A DNA stretch of 64,000 bases from contig CAKKRE010000016.1 in assembly GCA_919902505.1 (NCBI GenBank), forward strand, positions 186,001-250,000, given 5' to 3'. This document shows, in pieces, positions 53,301-61,493 of the stretch (the first letter of the stretch is position 1; every line of letters begins with the position of its first letter). The translations under genes and the position numbers were made by a program. The notes under the pieces are model-generated. The model saw only the letters and a list, made by a program, of their open reading frames with translations, was not told the DNA's origin and searched no databases. The DNA is from Nitrospiraceae bacterium (lineage in GTDB: Bacteria > Nitrospirota > Nitrospiria > Nitrospirales > Nitrospiraceae).

Positions 53301-54532
53301 TGAAACCAGCCCATTCTCACCTCCGCGCAGCCCGGTTCCCTACAAGCACCTGCTTGCAGCGATTGACCGTGACGATGCTGCTCAGTGCCTTGCCCCTGCA
53401 GCTCCTCTCCGGATGCGAAGGCCCGCCCCCGAACGCCACGGGGGCCAATCCGCCCGCCGCTGCGACCGAAAGCGGCCTGGTCCGGCTGACAGCCGACAAA
53501 ATCAAATCGGCCGGCATCGAAGTGCAACCCCTGACGCGCGGTGAGTTCCGAACCTTTCGCGATTTTCCCGGCACCATCGAACCGAACGAACATGCCTTAG
53601 CTGAGATCACCACCCTGGTCCGCGGGCGGGTTATCGACGTCTACGCCGACCTGGGGCGCGAAGTTAAAGGCGGCACCCTGCTGGCCCTGCTCTATAGCAG
53701 TGAACTGGGCATGGCGCAGTCGGCCTACCTCAAAGCCACGGCCAAACTGAACGTCGCCGACCGAGCCTTCCGGCGGGCGGAGTTGCTCTTGAAGGAAAAG
53801 GTCATCGGGGTGGCTGAATTGCAACGGCGCGAGGGGGAAATGATCAGTCTTCGCGCCGAGCAACGGGAAACGCGAGACCGCCTCCTGATTCTGGGACTCA
53901 CCGACGAGGATTTGCGCAATCTGGATCGCAATCACACCATCCGGTCGCACGTCCCGGTGGTCGCTCCCTTCGACGGCCGCATCATCGTCCGGAACCTGAC
54001 CAAGGGCGAGGTCGTGGAAACCACGGAGAAATTGTTTGTTGTCGCCGATCTTTCGGAGGTCTGGGTCTCCGCCAACATTCCCGAGAAAGACATTCCCTAC
54101 ATCCGCGCCGATCAGACCGACACCGGCCAATTGGTGGAAGTGCATGTGACCGCGTATCCGGGACAGAACTTTCAGGGGCGGATCACCTATGTGGGAGACG
54201 TACTCGATCCGGCCACCCGCACCATGCGGTTGCGACTCGAACTCTCCAACCCCGAACGCAAGCTGAAACCCTCGATGTATGCCACCGTCCGCGTGCATTC
54301 CGAACCGCAACCGGAGACACTCCTGATTCCCGAAACGGCCGTCCAGCGCGACCGTGACCGTCAATTCGTCTTCGTTCAACGTGAACCGGGAGTCTTCGAA
54401 GTCCGCGACGTGCAATTGGGTGAGTCCAACGGCAAGCAGGTCAAGGTGCTGGGCGGCCTTCAGGAACAGGAGGCCGTCGTCGTGAAAGGCTCCTACGTGC
54501 TCAAATCCGAGTTGTTTAGTTCCCAGATCTGA
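53300..54532 (+). CDS. CzcB/CusB-type periplasmic adaptor lipoprotein
   Basis: The start overlaps the upstream stop (TAATG). The 410-aa protein has a lipoprotein-like signal (LPLQLLSGCEG), a barrel-sandwich/lipoyl region with GRVIDVYADLGREVKGGTLLALLYS and a hairpin, and a beta-barrel with VVAPFDGRIIVRNLTKGEVV. It joins the RND pump to the outer-membrane channel. No His/Met-rich metal-binding tail is visible. Confidence 0.9.
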   Translation: MKPAHSHLRAARFPTSTCLQRLTVTMLLSALPLQLLSGCEGPPPNATGANPPAAATESGLVRLTADKIKSAGIEVQPLTRGEFRTFRDFPGTIEPNEHALAEITTLVRGRVIDVYADLGREVKGGTLLALLYSSELGMAQSAYLKATAKLNVADRAFRRAELLLKEKVIGVAELQRREGEMISLRAEQRETRDRLLILGLTDEDLRNLDRNHTIRSHVPVVAPFDGRIIVRNLTKGEVVETTEKLFVVADLSEVWVSANIPEKDIPYIRADQTDTGQLVEVHVTAYPGQNFQGRITYVGDVLDPATRTMRLRLELSNPERKLKPSMYATVRVHSEPQPETLLIPETAVQRDRDRQFVFVQREPGVFEVRDVQLGESNGKQVKVLGGLQEQEAVVVKGSYVLKSELFSSQI

Positions 54533-54536
54533 TTGC

Positions 54537-57500
54537 ATGGTCTCCTCACTTCTGCAATTGGCCCTTCGTCAACGCGTCCTGGTCGTCGTGATCGCCTTGG
54601 CACTCAGCTTGGGAGGCCTCTACTCCTTTCAGACGATTCCCATCGATGCCTTTCCCGACGTCACCACGGTCCTGGTCCAAGTTGTGACCAAAGCACCGGG
54701 ACTCTCGCCTGAGGAAATCGAACGGTTTGTGACGTTTCCCCTCGAACTCCAATTGACCGGCTCTCCCGGCCTGGTCGAGGTGCGCTCCCTCTCGAAGGTC
54801 GGCCTCTCCATGATCGACGTGATCTTCGAAGACACCGTCGATATTTACCTGGCGCGTCAGGTGGTGCTGGAACGCGTCCTGGAAGTGCAAGACCAGCTAC
54901 CGCCCGGCTCGCTGTCCCAGTTGGTTCCCAATACCACCGGCCTGGGTGAAGTCTTTCAATATTTCCTGAAAGGTCCTCAGGACGACGCGGTAGGCGCACA
55001 GCTCTCTGAGTCTGAACTGATGCACCGACGTACGCTCCAGGATTGGCTGATCCGGCCGCTGCTCAAGGGACTCCCGGATGTCGTAGACGTGAACTCCCTG
55101 GGTGGCTTCGTCAAACAGTACCAGGTCATGGTCGATCCGGGACTGCTGCGAAAATACAACCTCGCGCTCCACGATGTCTTCACAGCAGTCGAGCAAAACA
55201 ATGCCAATGCCGGGGGCAATATCCTGGAAAAAAACGCCGAACGCTACATCGTCCGGGGGGTCGGCCTCATCAAGACGCTGCGCGACATTGAGCAGATCGT
55301 GGTCAAAGAAGTCGGCGGCACTCCCGTCTATATTCGAGACGTCGCCGAGGTACGGATCGGCAGCGCCATCCGCCATGGTGCGGCCGTGATCAACGGGACC
55401 CACGAGACGGTGACCGGCATCGTGCTCATGCTTCGAGGCGGCAATGCCCGCGAGGTCGTCCAAGCCGTCAAAGATAAGATCGACGATATCCACGCACACA
55501 AACTGCTCCCCGACGGTCTCCGCATTGTTCCGTTTTACGACCGGATCGAATTGATCACCGCGGCGCTCGGCACGGTCTATAAAGCGCTCCTGGAAGGGAT
55601 GCTTCTCGTCGTCGTTGTGCTCTTCCTCTTCCTCGGCAACGTCCGTAGCGCCCTCATCGTCACCGCAACCCTCCTGCTCACCCCGCTCGCCACCTTTATC
55701 GTCATGGACCGTGTCGGGTTGACCGCAAATTTGATGTCGCTGGGAGGGTTAGTCATCGCCATCGGCATGATGGTGGACGGCTCGGTGGTCGTGGTCGAAA
55801 ACATTTACCGGCATTTGTCCGAGCATCGCACGTCCTCGACAGGCACGACCTCGTTGATCCTGCAAGCCGCGATGGAGGTGGGACAGCCGGTCGTGTTCGG
55901 CATCCTGATTATCATCATCGTCTTTTTTCCGATCCTCTCCCTGCAAGGCATGGAAGGGAAAATGTTTCAGCCGTTGGCCTATACCATCATCATTGCCCTG
56001 CTGATCTCGCTCTTGCTTTCGCTGACCCTGTCGCCTGTGCTCTGCTCCCTGGTCCTCAAGGATGCGAAGGAAGAGGACACCTTTCTCCTGCGGTGGGTCA
56101 AGCGTGGCTACCTGCCGACGCTCGGATGGGCGCTCGGCCATCGCACCGCCGTGCTCGCACTCGCGCTCGGCCTGTTGGCCGGCAGCCTGGCGCTGTTTCC
56201 ATTTCTGGGGGGCGAGTTCATCCCGATTCTGAACGAAGGCTCGGTATCGCCGCAAACGATCCGGCTCCCCGGAATCTCGCTGGAAAAATCCATTGAGATC
56301 GAGAAGGACATGCAGCGGGCGGTGCTGGAATTCCCCGAGGCCAAGAGAGTGGTTTCGAAAATCGGGCGGACCGAATTAGGGAACGATCCTCAGGAACCCA
56401 ACTCGAGCGACCCGGTCGTATCGCTTGCGCCGATGGACCAATGGACAACCGCCCACCGCAAAGCCGAGCTCAATGATGCCATTCGCCGCCGCTTGCAACA
56501 GATTCCGGGCGCGAACTTCCTCATCAGCCAGCCGATTCAACAACGGGTCGATGAGCTGGTCTCGGGAGTCCGTTCGGAAGCGACTGTGAAAGTGATCGGC
56601 GAGGACCTGGACATTCTGCGCAGCACAGCGGAAAAAATTCAGGGCATCATGACCGGCATCCAGGGGGTCAAAGACGTGCGTGTGGAGCAACTTTTCGGAC
56701 AGTCCTACCTGACCATCGATATCGAGCGCGGCAAGATCGCCCGCCACGGCATCAATGTCGCCCAGATCCGTGAAATCATTACAACCGCCATCGGCGCCGA
56801 CGCCGCTACACGCGTCTACGAGGGTCAACGCCGCTTCGACCTCATCCTTCGGTATCCGGAACAATATCGCGACAGCGTGGACACCATCGGCAATATTCTC
56901 CTGACCACCGCAACCGGCGCGGTCATTCCACTGGGCGACATCGCGAAGGTCGAGTTACGCGAAGGCCCGGCGTTGATCAGTCGTGAAGGCCTGCAGCGGC
57001 GAATTTATGTCGGCTTCAACACGTTCGGCCGCGACATTGAAAGCATCGTGCACGAGGCCCAGACCAAAATCGACCGGCAGGTCCCGTTACCGACCGGATA
57101 CCGGCTGCTGTGGGGCGGCTCGTTTGAAAACATGCAGCGAGCCATGGCCCGACTGAAGATCGTCGTGCCGCTGACCATCGCCGTGATTTTTCTCATCCTC
57201 TTCTCGTCGTTCAACTCGTTGCGCCACGCCGCGCTGATTATTTTGAACCTGCCCTTCGCCTTGATCGGCGGCATCGCCGCCCTGTGGTTGACGGGCGAAT
57301 ATCTCAGCGTGCCGGCCTCCGTCGGCTTCATCAATCTCTTCGGGGTCGCCGTGCTCAACGGCATCGTCCTGGTCTCCTACATCAACAAACTTCGCGACGA
57401 GGGGATGAATCAGAGCGAGGCGGTCGTCACCGGTTGCACCCTCCGATTGCGCCCCGTGCTGATGACGGCGGTCGTCGCGTTGCTCGGTCTGCTGCCGCTG

Positions 57501-57668
57501 GCGCTGTCTCACGGCATCGGATCGGAGGTGCAGCGGCCGCTGGCCATCGTGGTGATCGGAGGGCTCGTCAGCTCCACCCTTCTGACCTTGATCGTGCTGC
57601 CGGTGCTGTATCAATGGTTCGACCGGCCAGATAAACCGGCAACGCTCGACGAGGAACCCGCCCGTTGA
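54537..57668 (+). CDS. CzcA/CusA-type heavy-metal RND transporter
   Basis: The 1043-aa protein has the RND layout of 12 spans and two large periplasmic loops. It matches HME-RND proteins at FQTIPIDAFPDVTTVLVQVVTKAPGLSPEEIERFVTFPLE, the GMMVDGSVVVVENIYRHL segment in TM4, and FINLFGVAVLNGIVLVSYIN near the end. The family exports Zn/Co/Cd/Ni or Cu/Ag from periplasm or cytoplasm. The TM4 aspartate is kept, but the metal cannot be named by eye. It is 4 bp downstream of the adaptor gene. Confidence 0.92.
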   Translation: MVSSLLQLALRQRVLVVVIALALSLGGLYSFQTIPIDAFPDVTTVLVQVVTKAPGLSPEEIERFVTFPLELQLTGSPGLVEVRSLSKVGLSMIDVIFEDTVDIYLARQVVLERVLEVQDQLPPGSLSQLVPNTTGLGEVFQYFLKGPQDDAVGAQLSESELMHRRTLQDWLIRPLLKGLPDVVDVNSLGGFVKQYQVMVDPGLLRKYNLALHDVFTAVEQNNANAGGNILEKNAERYIVRGVGLIKTLRDIEQIVVKEVGGTPVYIRDVAEVRIGSAIRHGAAVINGTHETVTGIVLMLRGGNAREVVQAVKDKIDDIHAHKLLPDGLRIVPFYDRIELITAALGTVYKALLEGMLLVVVVLFLFLGNVRSALIVTATLLLTPLATFIVMDRVGLTANLMSLGGLVIAIGMMVDGSVVVVENIYRHLSEHRTSSTGTTSLILQAAMEVGQPVVFGILIIIIVFFPILSLQGMEGKMFQPLAYTIIIALLISLLLSLTLSPVLCSLVLKDAKEEDTFLLRWVKRGYLPTLGWALGHRTAVLALALGLLAGSLALFPFLGGEFIPILNEGSVSPQTIRLPGISLEKSIEIEKDMQRAVLEFPEAKRVVSKIGRTELGNDPQEPNSSDPVVSLAPMDQWTTAHRKAELNDAIRRRLQQIPGANFLISQPIQQRVDELVSGVRSEATVKVIGEDLDILRSTAEKIQGIMTGIQGVKDVRVEQLFGQSYLTIDIERGKIARHGINVAQIREIITTAIGADAATRVYEGQRRFDLILRYPEQYRDSVDTIGNILLTTATGAVIPLGDIAKVELREGPALISREGLQRRIYVGFNTFGRDIESIVHEAQTKIDRQVPLPTGYRLLWGGSFENMQRAMARLKIVVPLTIAVIFLILFSSFNSLRHAALIILNLPFALIGGIAALWLTGEYLSVPASVGFINLFGVAVLNGIVLVSYINKLRDEGMNQSEAVVTGCTLRLRPVLMTAVVALLGLLPLALSHGIGSEVQRPLAIVVIGGLVSSTLLTLIVLPVLYQWFDRPDKPATLDEEPAR

Positions 57669-57756
57669 CGACGTTCCCTCTGATGAGAATGCGTATCCCG
57701 TATTCCATTCAGTCGCCCCGCTCGATGTCCCTAGTGATCTGCCGAGGTTACCCGGA

Positions 57757-57779
57757 AGAGATGATCGTGTACCATCTCT
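57757..57779 (+). promoter_or_regulatory. Leader hairpin upstream of sugE-like gene
   Basis: AGAGATG (57757-57763) and CATCTCT (57773-57779) form a perfect 7-bp stem with a 9-nt loop in the 190-bp leader. A second possible pairing, GGGAG with CTCCC, follows. I do not find the conserved blocks of the known guanidine (ykkC) riboswitches. Confidence 0.35.
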
Positions 57780-57857
57780 CTCCTGGGAGTGTTTCCATGT
57801 TAACGTTGATGCTCCCTCTCTAAGTCATACGTCACGAAGGTCGATGTAGCCGAAACT

Positions 57858-58172
57858 ATGGCGTGGACGTTACTGTGTGTCGCCGGACTCTTTGAAATCT
57901 GTTGGGCCATCGGGTTGAAGTACACCGAAGGATTTACCCGGCCGTGGCCCACAGTCGGAACATTGGTCGCCATGGCGGCGAGCTTCGGCTGCCTGGCTCA
58001 AGCCGTGCAAACGATCCCCGTGGGAACGGGGTATGCGGTATGGACAGGTATCGGCGCGGCAGGCACCGCCGTCCTCGGCATGGTCCTCTTCGCAGAAACT
58101 GCCTCGACCATCAAAGCGCTCTCATTGCTCTGCATCGTACTCGGCATCATCGGACTCAGAAGCACTTCCTGA
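57858..58172 (+). CDS. sugE: SMR-family exporter, SugE/Gdx type
   Basis: The 104-aa protein has four membrane spans and the Gdx-type signature: catalytic Glu in LFEICWAIGLKYTEGFTR, and GTGYAVWTGIGAAGTAVLG. The W-A-x-G-L-K-Y-T-x-G-F-T-R block separates Gdx/SugE from EmrE. This group exports guanidinium and related cations by proton antiport as a dual-topology dimer. Confidence 0.9.
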   Translation: MAWTLLCVAGLFEICWAIGLKYTEGFTRPWPTVGTLVAMAASFGCLAQAVQTIPVGTGYAVWTGIGAAGTAVLGMVLFAETASTIKALSLLCIVLGIIGLRSTS

Positions 58173-58213
58173 GCCAGACGGCAGCGATGTTCATTGGCGG
58201 ATTCACGTAGACC

Positions 58214-59395
58214 ATGTTGCCACTCACTACACCCACTCAGCACGAATCTCCGTTACTCCACTTCCCGAATCGCAACACCCCGAAGCCGACCGACTGGACG
58301 CTCGGAGAATGGCTCCTCCTCCTGCCCATCGGAACTGCCGCCCTGTTCTTTCACTACGGCCATGAGTGGCTGAGCGATCTCTCTAACCCCGTTCGATTGA
58401 GCGCCATCCTCGGCTGGCTCCTGCTCGTGATTATTCTCTCCGCCTTTGCGGTCCTTCGTCATGCGGAGCACCTTGCGGAGCGGCTCGGCGAACCGATGGG
58501 AACCGTGATCCTGACCTTGTCGGTCACCGGAATCGAGGTGATGATGATCGCCGCCTTTATGTATACGGGCAACGGCAATGCGTCGCTGGCGCGGGATGCC
58601 ATGTTTGCGGTGGTCATGATCGTGCTGAACGGCATGGTCGGCCTCTCGCTCCTGCTCGGCGGCCTGCGGTACCACGAACAGACCTACAATCTCCAAGGGG
58701 CGAACGCGTTCCTCGCCGTCATTGTCCCGCTGGCGGTGTTGGGGCTCGTGCTGCCGAGTTATACGATTTCCTCACCCGGCCCGACATTTTCCCCCCATCA
58801 ATCCATCGTTCTCATTGTCATGTCCTTGGGGTTGTATGGGGTGTTTCTCGCGATTCAAAATCTGCGCCACCGCGACTACTTCGTGGCGCCGCGGAGCACA
58901 CGAACAACGGCCGTGCGCCATCAGCTTGAACCCGCCGCGAAGACACCTGTCTGGCGCCATACACTCCTCCTGATTGCCTACCTGCTGCCGCTCGTCATCC
59001 TCTCGGAACATGTGGCGACACCGATCAACTACACGCTTCGCCTGTGGAATGCCCCGCACACATTAGGCGGTGTACTGGTGGCCGGGCTGGTGCTGGCCCC
59101 AGAATCTCTTGGCGCGGTCCGGGCCGCGCTGGCCAATCAGTTGCAGCGCGCCGTCAATATCCTCCTGGGGTCGGTACTCGCAAGTATCAGCCTCACCATT
59201 CCAGCCGTCCTCGCCATCGGCTTCTTTACGGAGTCCACTATCATTCTCGGAATCGACGCAGTCGACACCATCCTCCTTGTCCTGACCTTCGTGGTCAGCA
59301 TGCTGACCTTTGCCGTCAGACGCACCAATGTCCTTCTCGGAGCCGTCCACCTGCTCCTGTTCCTCGCCTACCTCATGCTGATTTTCGAGAAATAG
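58214..59395 (+). CDS. chaA: ChaA-like Ca2+/H+ antiporter
   Basis: The 393-aa protein has about 11 hydrophobic segments and the two alpha-repeats of the CaCA superfamily: GEPMGTVILTLSVTGIEVMMI and LAPESLGAVRAALANQLQRAVNILLGSVLASISLTIPAV, with the ion-binding glutamates. It exchanges calcium or sodium for protons at the inner membrane. It follows sugE by 41 bp. Confidence 0.88.
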   Translation: MLPLTTPTQHESPLLHFPNRNTPKPTDWTLGEWLLLLPIGTAALFFHYGHEWLSDLSNPVRLSAILGWLLLVIILSAFAVLRHAEHLAERLGEPMGTVILTLSVTGIEVMMIAAFMYTGNGNASLARDAMFAVVMIVLNGMVGLSLLLGGLRYHEQTYNLQGANAFLAVIVPLAVLGLVLPSYTISSPGPTFSPHQSIVLIVMSLGLYGVFLAIQNLRHRDYFVAPRSTRTTAVRHQLEPAAKTPVWRHTLLLIAYLLPLVILSEHVATPINYTLRLWNAPHTLGGVLVAGLVLAPESLGAVRAALANQLQRAVNILLGSVLASISLTIPAVLAIGFFTESTIILGIDAVDTILLVLTFVVSMLTFAVRRTNVLLGAVHLLLFLAYLMLIFEK

Positions 59396-59585
59396 CCGTC
59401 AGGACAAGGCCCTGCTTGGAGTGGGCCACGGAGTTGATTTGCCTCGCCGTCGCCTCCTAAGATACGGGCCAGATGACGGCAATTCACGCAACGCACTCAT
59501 GGCCGCCCCCGGGCCAGTCTGAACCGCACCAGATCAAAAATCCGTTGCTGTGAGCGGACGGTAGGAGTTTCCAGGAAAGACACGC

Positions 59586-61007
59586 ATGTCAGGCACCAAG
59601 CACAAAGTTTTCACGATCCTGCTGGTCGAGGATGATGCGGGAGACGTGGACATGTTCTTGCGCACCGTCGAGCATGAACTGCCCCGCCATGAGGATGAGC
59701 AGGTCACGCTGGTCATCAATGCCACGGCCGAGGGCGCACTGGAGCGGCTGCAACAGCAACCGATCGATCTGATCATCGCCGACGTGCGGCTGCCTGGCAT
59801 GAGCGGAATCGAACTGCTGCGACGGGTACAGGACCTGAACCGACGCATCCCCGTCATCATTGTGAGTTGGGTCCATGCGATCGAGACGGTCATTGACGCG
59901 ATGCGCCATGGAGCGTTCGACTACATCGTGAAGCCCTACGACACGATGGATCTGTCGGCGCGTATTCATCGGGCCATGCGCATGTCGGAGATCCTCTTGC
60001 AGGCCTCTCCGGACGAGCCTGCCGCTCCTCGTATCCCCTTCAAGAACCTGGTGGGTGTGAGCCCCCCGATCAGAAACGTGATGGCCATGATCGAAGCCAT
60101 CGCCAGAGTCCCCTCCACCACCCTGATCATCGGGGAAACCGGCACGGGCAAGGAATTGATCGCCAAGGCGATTCACGAGCGCAGTCTCGATAGCGACGGC
60201 CCGTTCCAGGTCGTCGACTGCACCACCTTCTCGGAAGGCACTGTGGAGAGTGAGTTGTTCGGCCATGTCCGCGGCGCATTCACCGGCGCAGTGGCCGACC
60301 GAACCGGCTTGATCGAGTCAGGCAGCCACGGCACCGTCTTTCTCGACGAAATCGGCGACCTCCCCGCCAATCTGCAGGCGAAACTCCTGCGTGTGCTGGA
60401 AGCCGGGGAAGTGCGGGCGGTCGGCAGCACCCAGCAGCGGAAGGTGAACGTCCGCTTTATCGCTGCGACCAATCAGGACCTGGCCGAGAAGGTGAAGCGA
60501 AACGAGTTCCGGAAAGACCTGTTCTTTCGCCTCAATGTCATGGTGATCCGCGTCCCGCCTCTCCGTGAACGGACGGAAGATATCCCCGTTCTCGCGCGAC
60601 ACTTCATCGCGCGCTATGCCAAGGAGTTTACGAAGCGCGTGGAGAATCTCCATCCCTCCGCCGTCACAGAGCTCGTCGCCTACCCATGGCCGGGGAATGT
60701 CCGGGAATTACGGAACGTGATGGAACGGGCGGTCATGCTCGCCAAGGGCGACCGCATCGGTATCGCGGATGTAGCCGGCATGCTCGCCGTGCCCGACGAG
60801 CGACAACGCGAGGCTCCCGAAGAAGACTATCTTCACCTGCCGTATGCGAAAGCCAAGGAACAGGTCCTGGAAGCCTTCAACCGACGGTACATCTCGACCA
60901 AACTGACGATCCATCAGGGCAACGTCACCCACGCTGCTCAGGATGCCGGACTGCCACGCTCCTACTTCCATGAGATCATGCGCCGCTATACAAAAGACGA
61001 AAAATAG
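59586..61007 (+). CDS. NtrC-family sigma-54-dependent response regulator upstream of nxrA
   Basis: The 473-aa protein has a receiver domain with D66 (LIIADVRLPGM), an AAA+ domain with GETGTGKE near 183-190 and the GAFTGA loop near 229, and a C-terminal Fis-like HTH (GNVTHAAQDAGLPRSYFHEIM). No kinase gene is adjacent. It ends 487 bp before nxrA, whose leader has a sigma-54-like element, so control of nitrite oxidation genes is plausible but unproven. Confidence 0.9.
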   Translation: MSGTKHKVFTILLVEDDAGDVDMFLRTVEHELPRHEDEQVTLVINATAEGALERLQQQPIDLIIADVRLPGMSGIELLRRVQDLNRRIPVIIVSWVHAIETVIDAMRHGAFDYIVKPYDTMDLSARIHRAMRMSEILLQASPDEPAAPRIPFKNLVGVSPPIRNVMAMIEAIARVPSTTLIIGETGTGKELIAKAIHERSLDSDGPFQVVDCTTFSEGTVESELFGHVRGAFTGAVADRTGLIESGSHGTVFLDEIGDLPANLQAKLLRVLEAGEVRAVGSTQQRKVNVRFIAATNQDLAEKVKRNEFRKDLFFRLNVMVIRVPPLRERTEDIPVLARHFIARYAKEFTKRVENLHPSAVTELVAYPWPGNVRELRNVMERAVMLAKGDRIGIADVAGMLAVPDERQREAPEEDYLHLPYAKAKEQVLEAFNRRYISTKLTIHQGNVTHAAQDAGLPRSYFHEIMRRYTKDEK

Positions 61008-61008
61008 C

Positions 61009-61030
61009 GGTGTCAGCAAAGCATGACACC
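61009..61030 (+). terminator. Hairpin after the NtrC-type gene (no U-tract)
   Basis: GGTGTCA (61009-61015) pairs with TGACACC (61024-61030) across 8 nt, starting 2 bp after the stop codon. No T-run follows directly. It could be a transcript end or a binding site. Confidence 0.45.
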
Positions 61031-61299
61031 CGTCCACGCGAAAACAATATAAACAATTGTTTTTATTGAATATACTAACAATAAACCTGCGCGTCCGCGT
61101 TTACAGACACAGATAAATCATTATATTTCAATATCTTAGTCCCTGCACCCCCCATAGTAGTCAGCAGTTACTGACCCCTGAGTTTTCGTCAGCCATCACC
61201 CTCCTCATTCGCATCTCAACATGAATCACAAGATACTGATTTAATTAACTATATATCCTCACTACCAAAACGAAACGGAGCCATCTTTTTAGCCCTCGA
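61031..61299. other. AT-rich upstream region of nxrA
   Basis: About 61040-61260 is strikingly AT-rich for this genome. It contains the perfect 12-bp palindrome AAACAATTGTTT (61051-61062) within a larger imperfect one, and several A/T runs. No gene fits. The likely role is activator or bending-protein (for example IHF) binding upstream of the nxrA promoter. Confidence 0.5.
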
Positions 61300-61362
61300 C
61301 GGCACGTGAATTGTAATACTCCTACACCGCGAGCGAATGTCCGCTCGACAATTTCGAATTGT
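61300..61362 (+). promoter_or_regulatory. Sigma-54-like element and palindrome before nxrA
   Basis: CGGCACGTGAATTGTA (61300-61315) matches the TGGCACG-N4-TTGCA consensus except for the first base and GT instead of GC at -12. It lies about 180 nt upstream of nxrA. At 61348-61362 follows the perfect palindrome ACAATT-TCG-AATTGT, close to the predicted start of transcription (about 61326), where a repressor could bind. Confidence 0.5.
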
Positions 61363-61455
61363 GAGGGACGAATGTTTCCAATTCGACACATGGAAAGGGG
61401 GTACTCCAGACCAGATTGCATCCACGTGAGTGTAGTGAGGTTGTACGAACAGGTG

Positions 61456-61486
61456 CATGAGGGACTCATGTGCCTCACAAGGAGGT
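61456..61486 (+). promoter_or_regulatory. nxrA leader hairpin and ribosome binding site
   Basis: A CATGAG-GGA-CTCATG hairpin (61456-61470) lies 8 nt before AAGGAGGT (61479-61486), itself 7-8 nt before the ATG at 61494. The very strong ribosome site fits a highly expressed gene. The hairpin may protect the mRNA. Confidence 0.5.
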
Positions 61487-61493
61487 AGCTATT

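Noticed and set aside
57669-57857. ykkC-type guanidine riboswitch
   Set aside because: The conserved AGGGTTCCG and GGTCCGAGAG-type blocks are not found.
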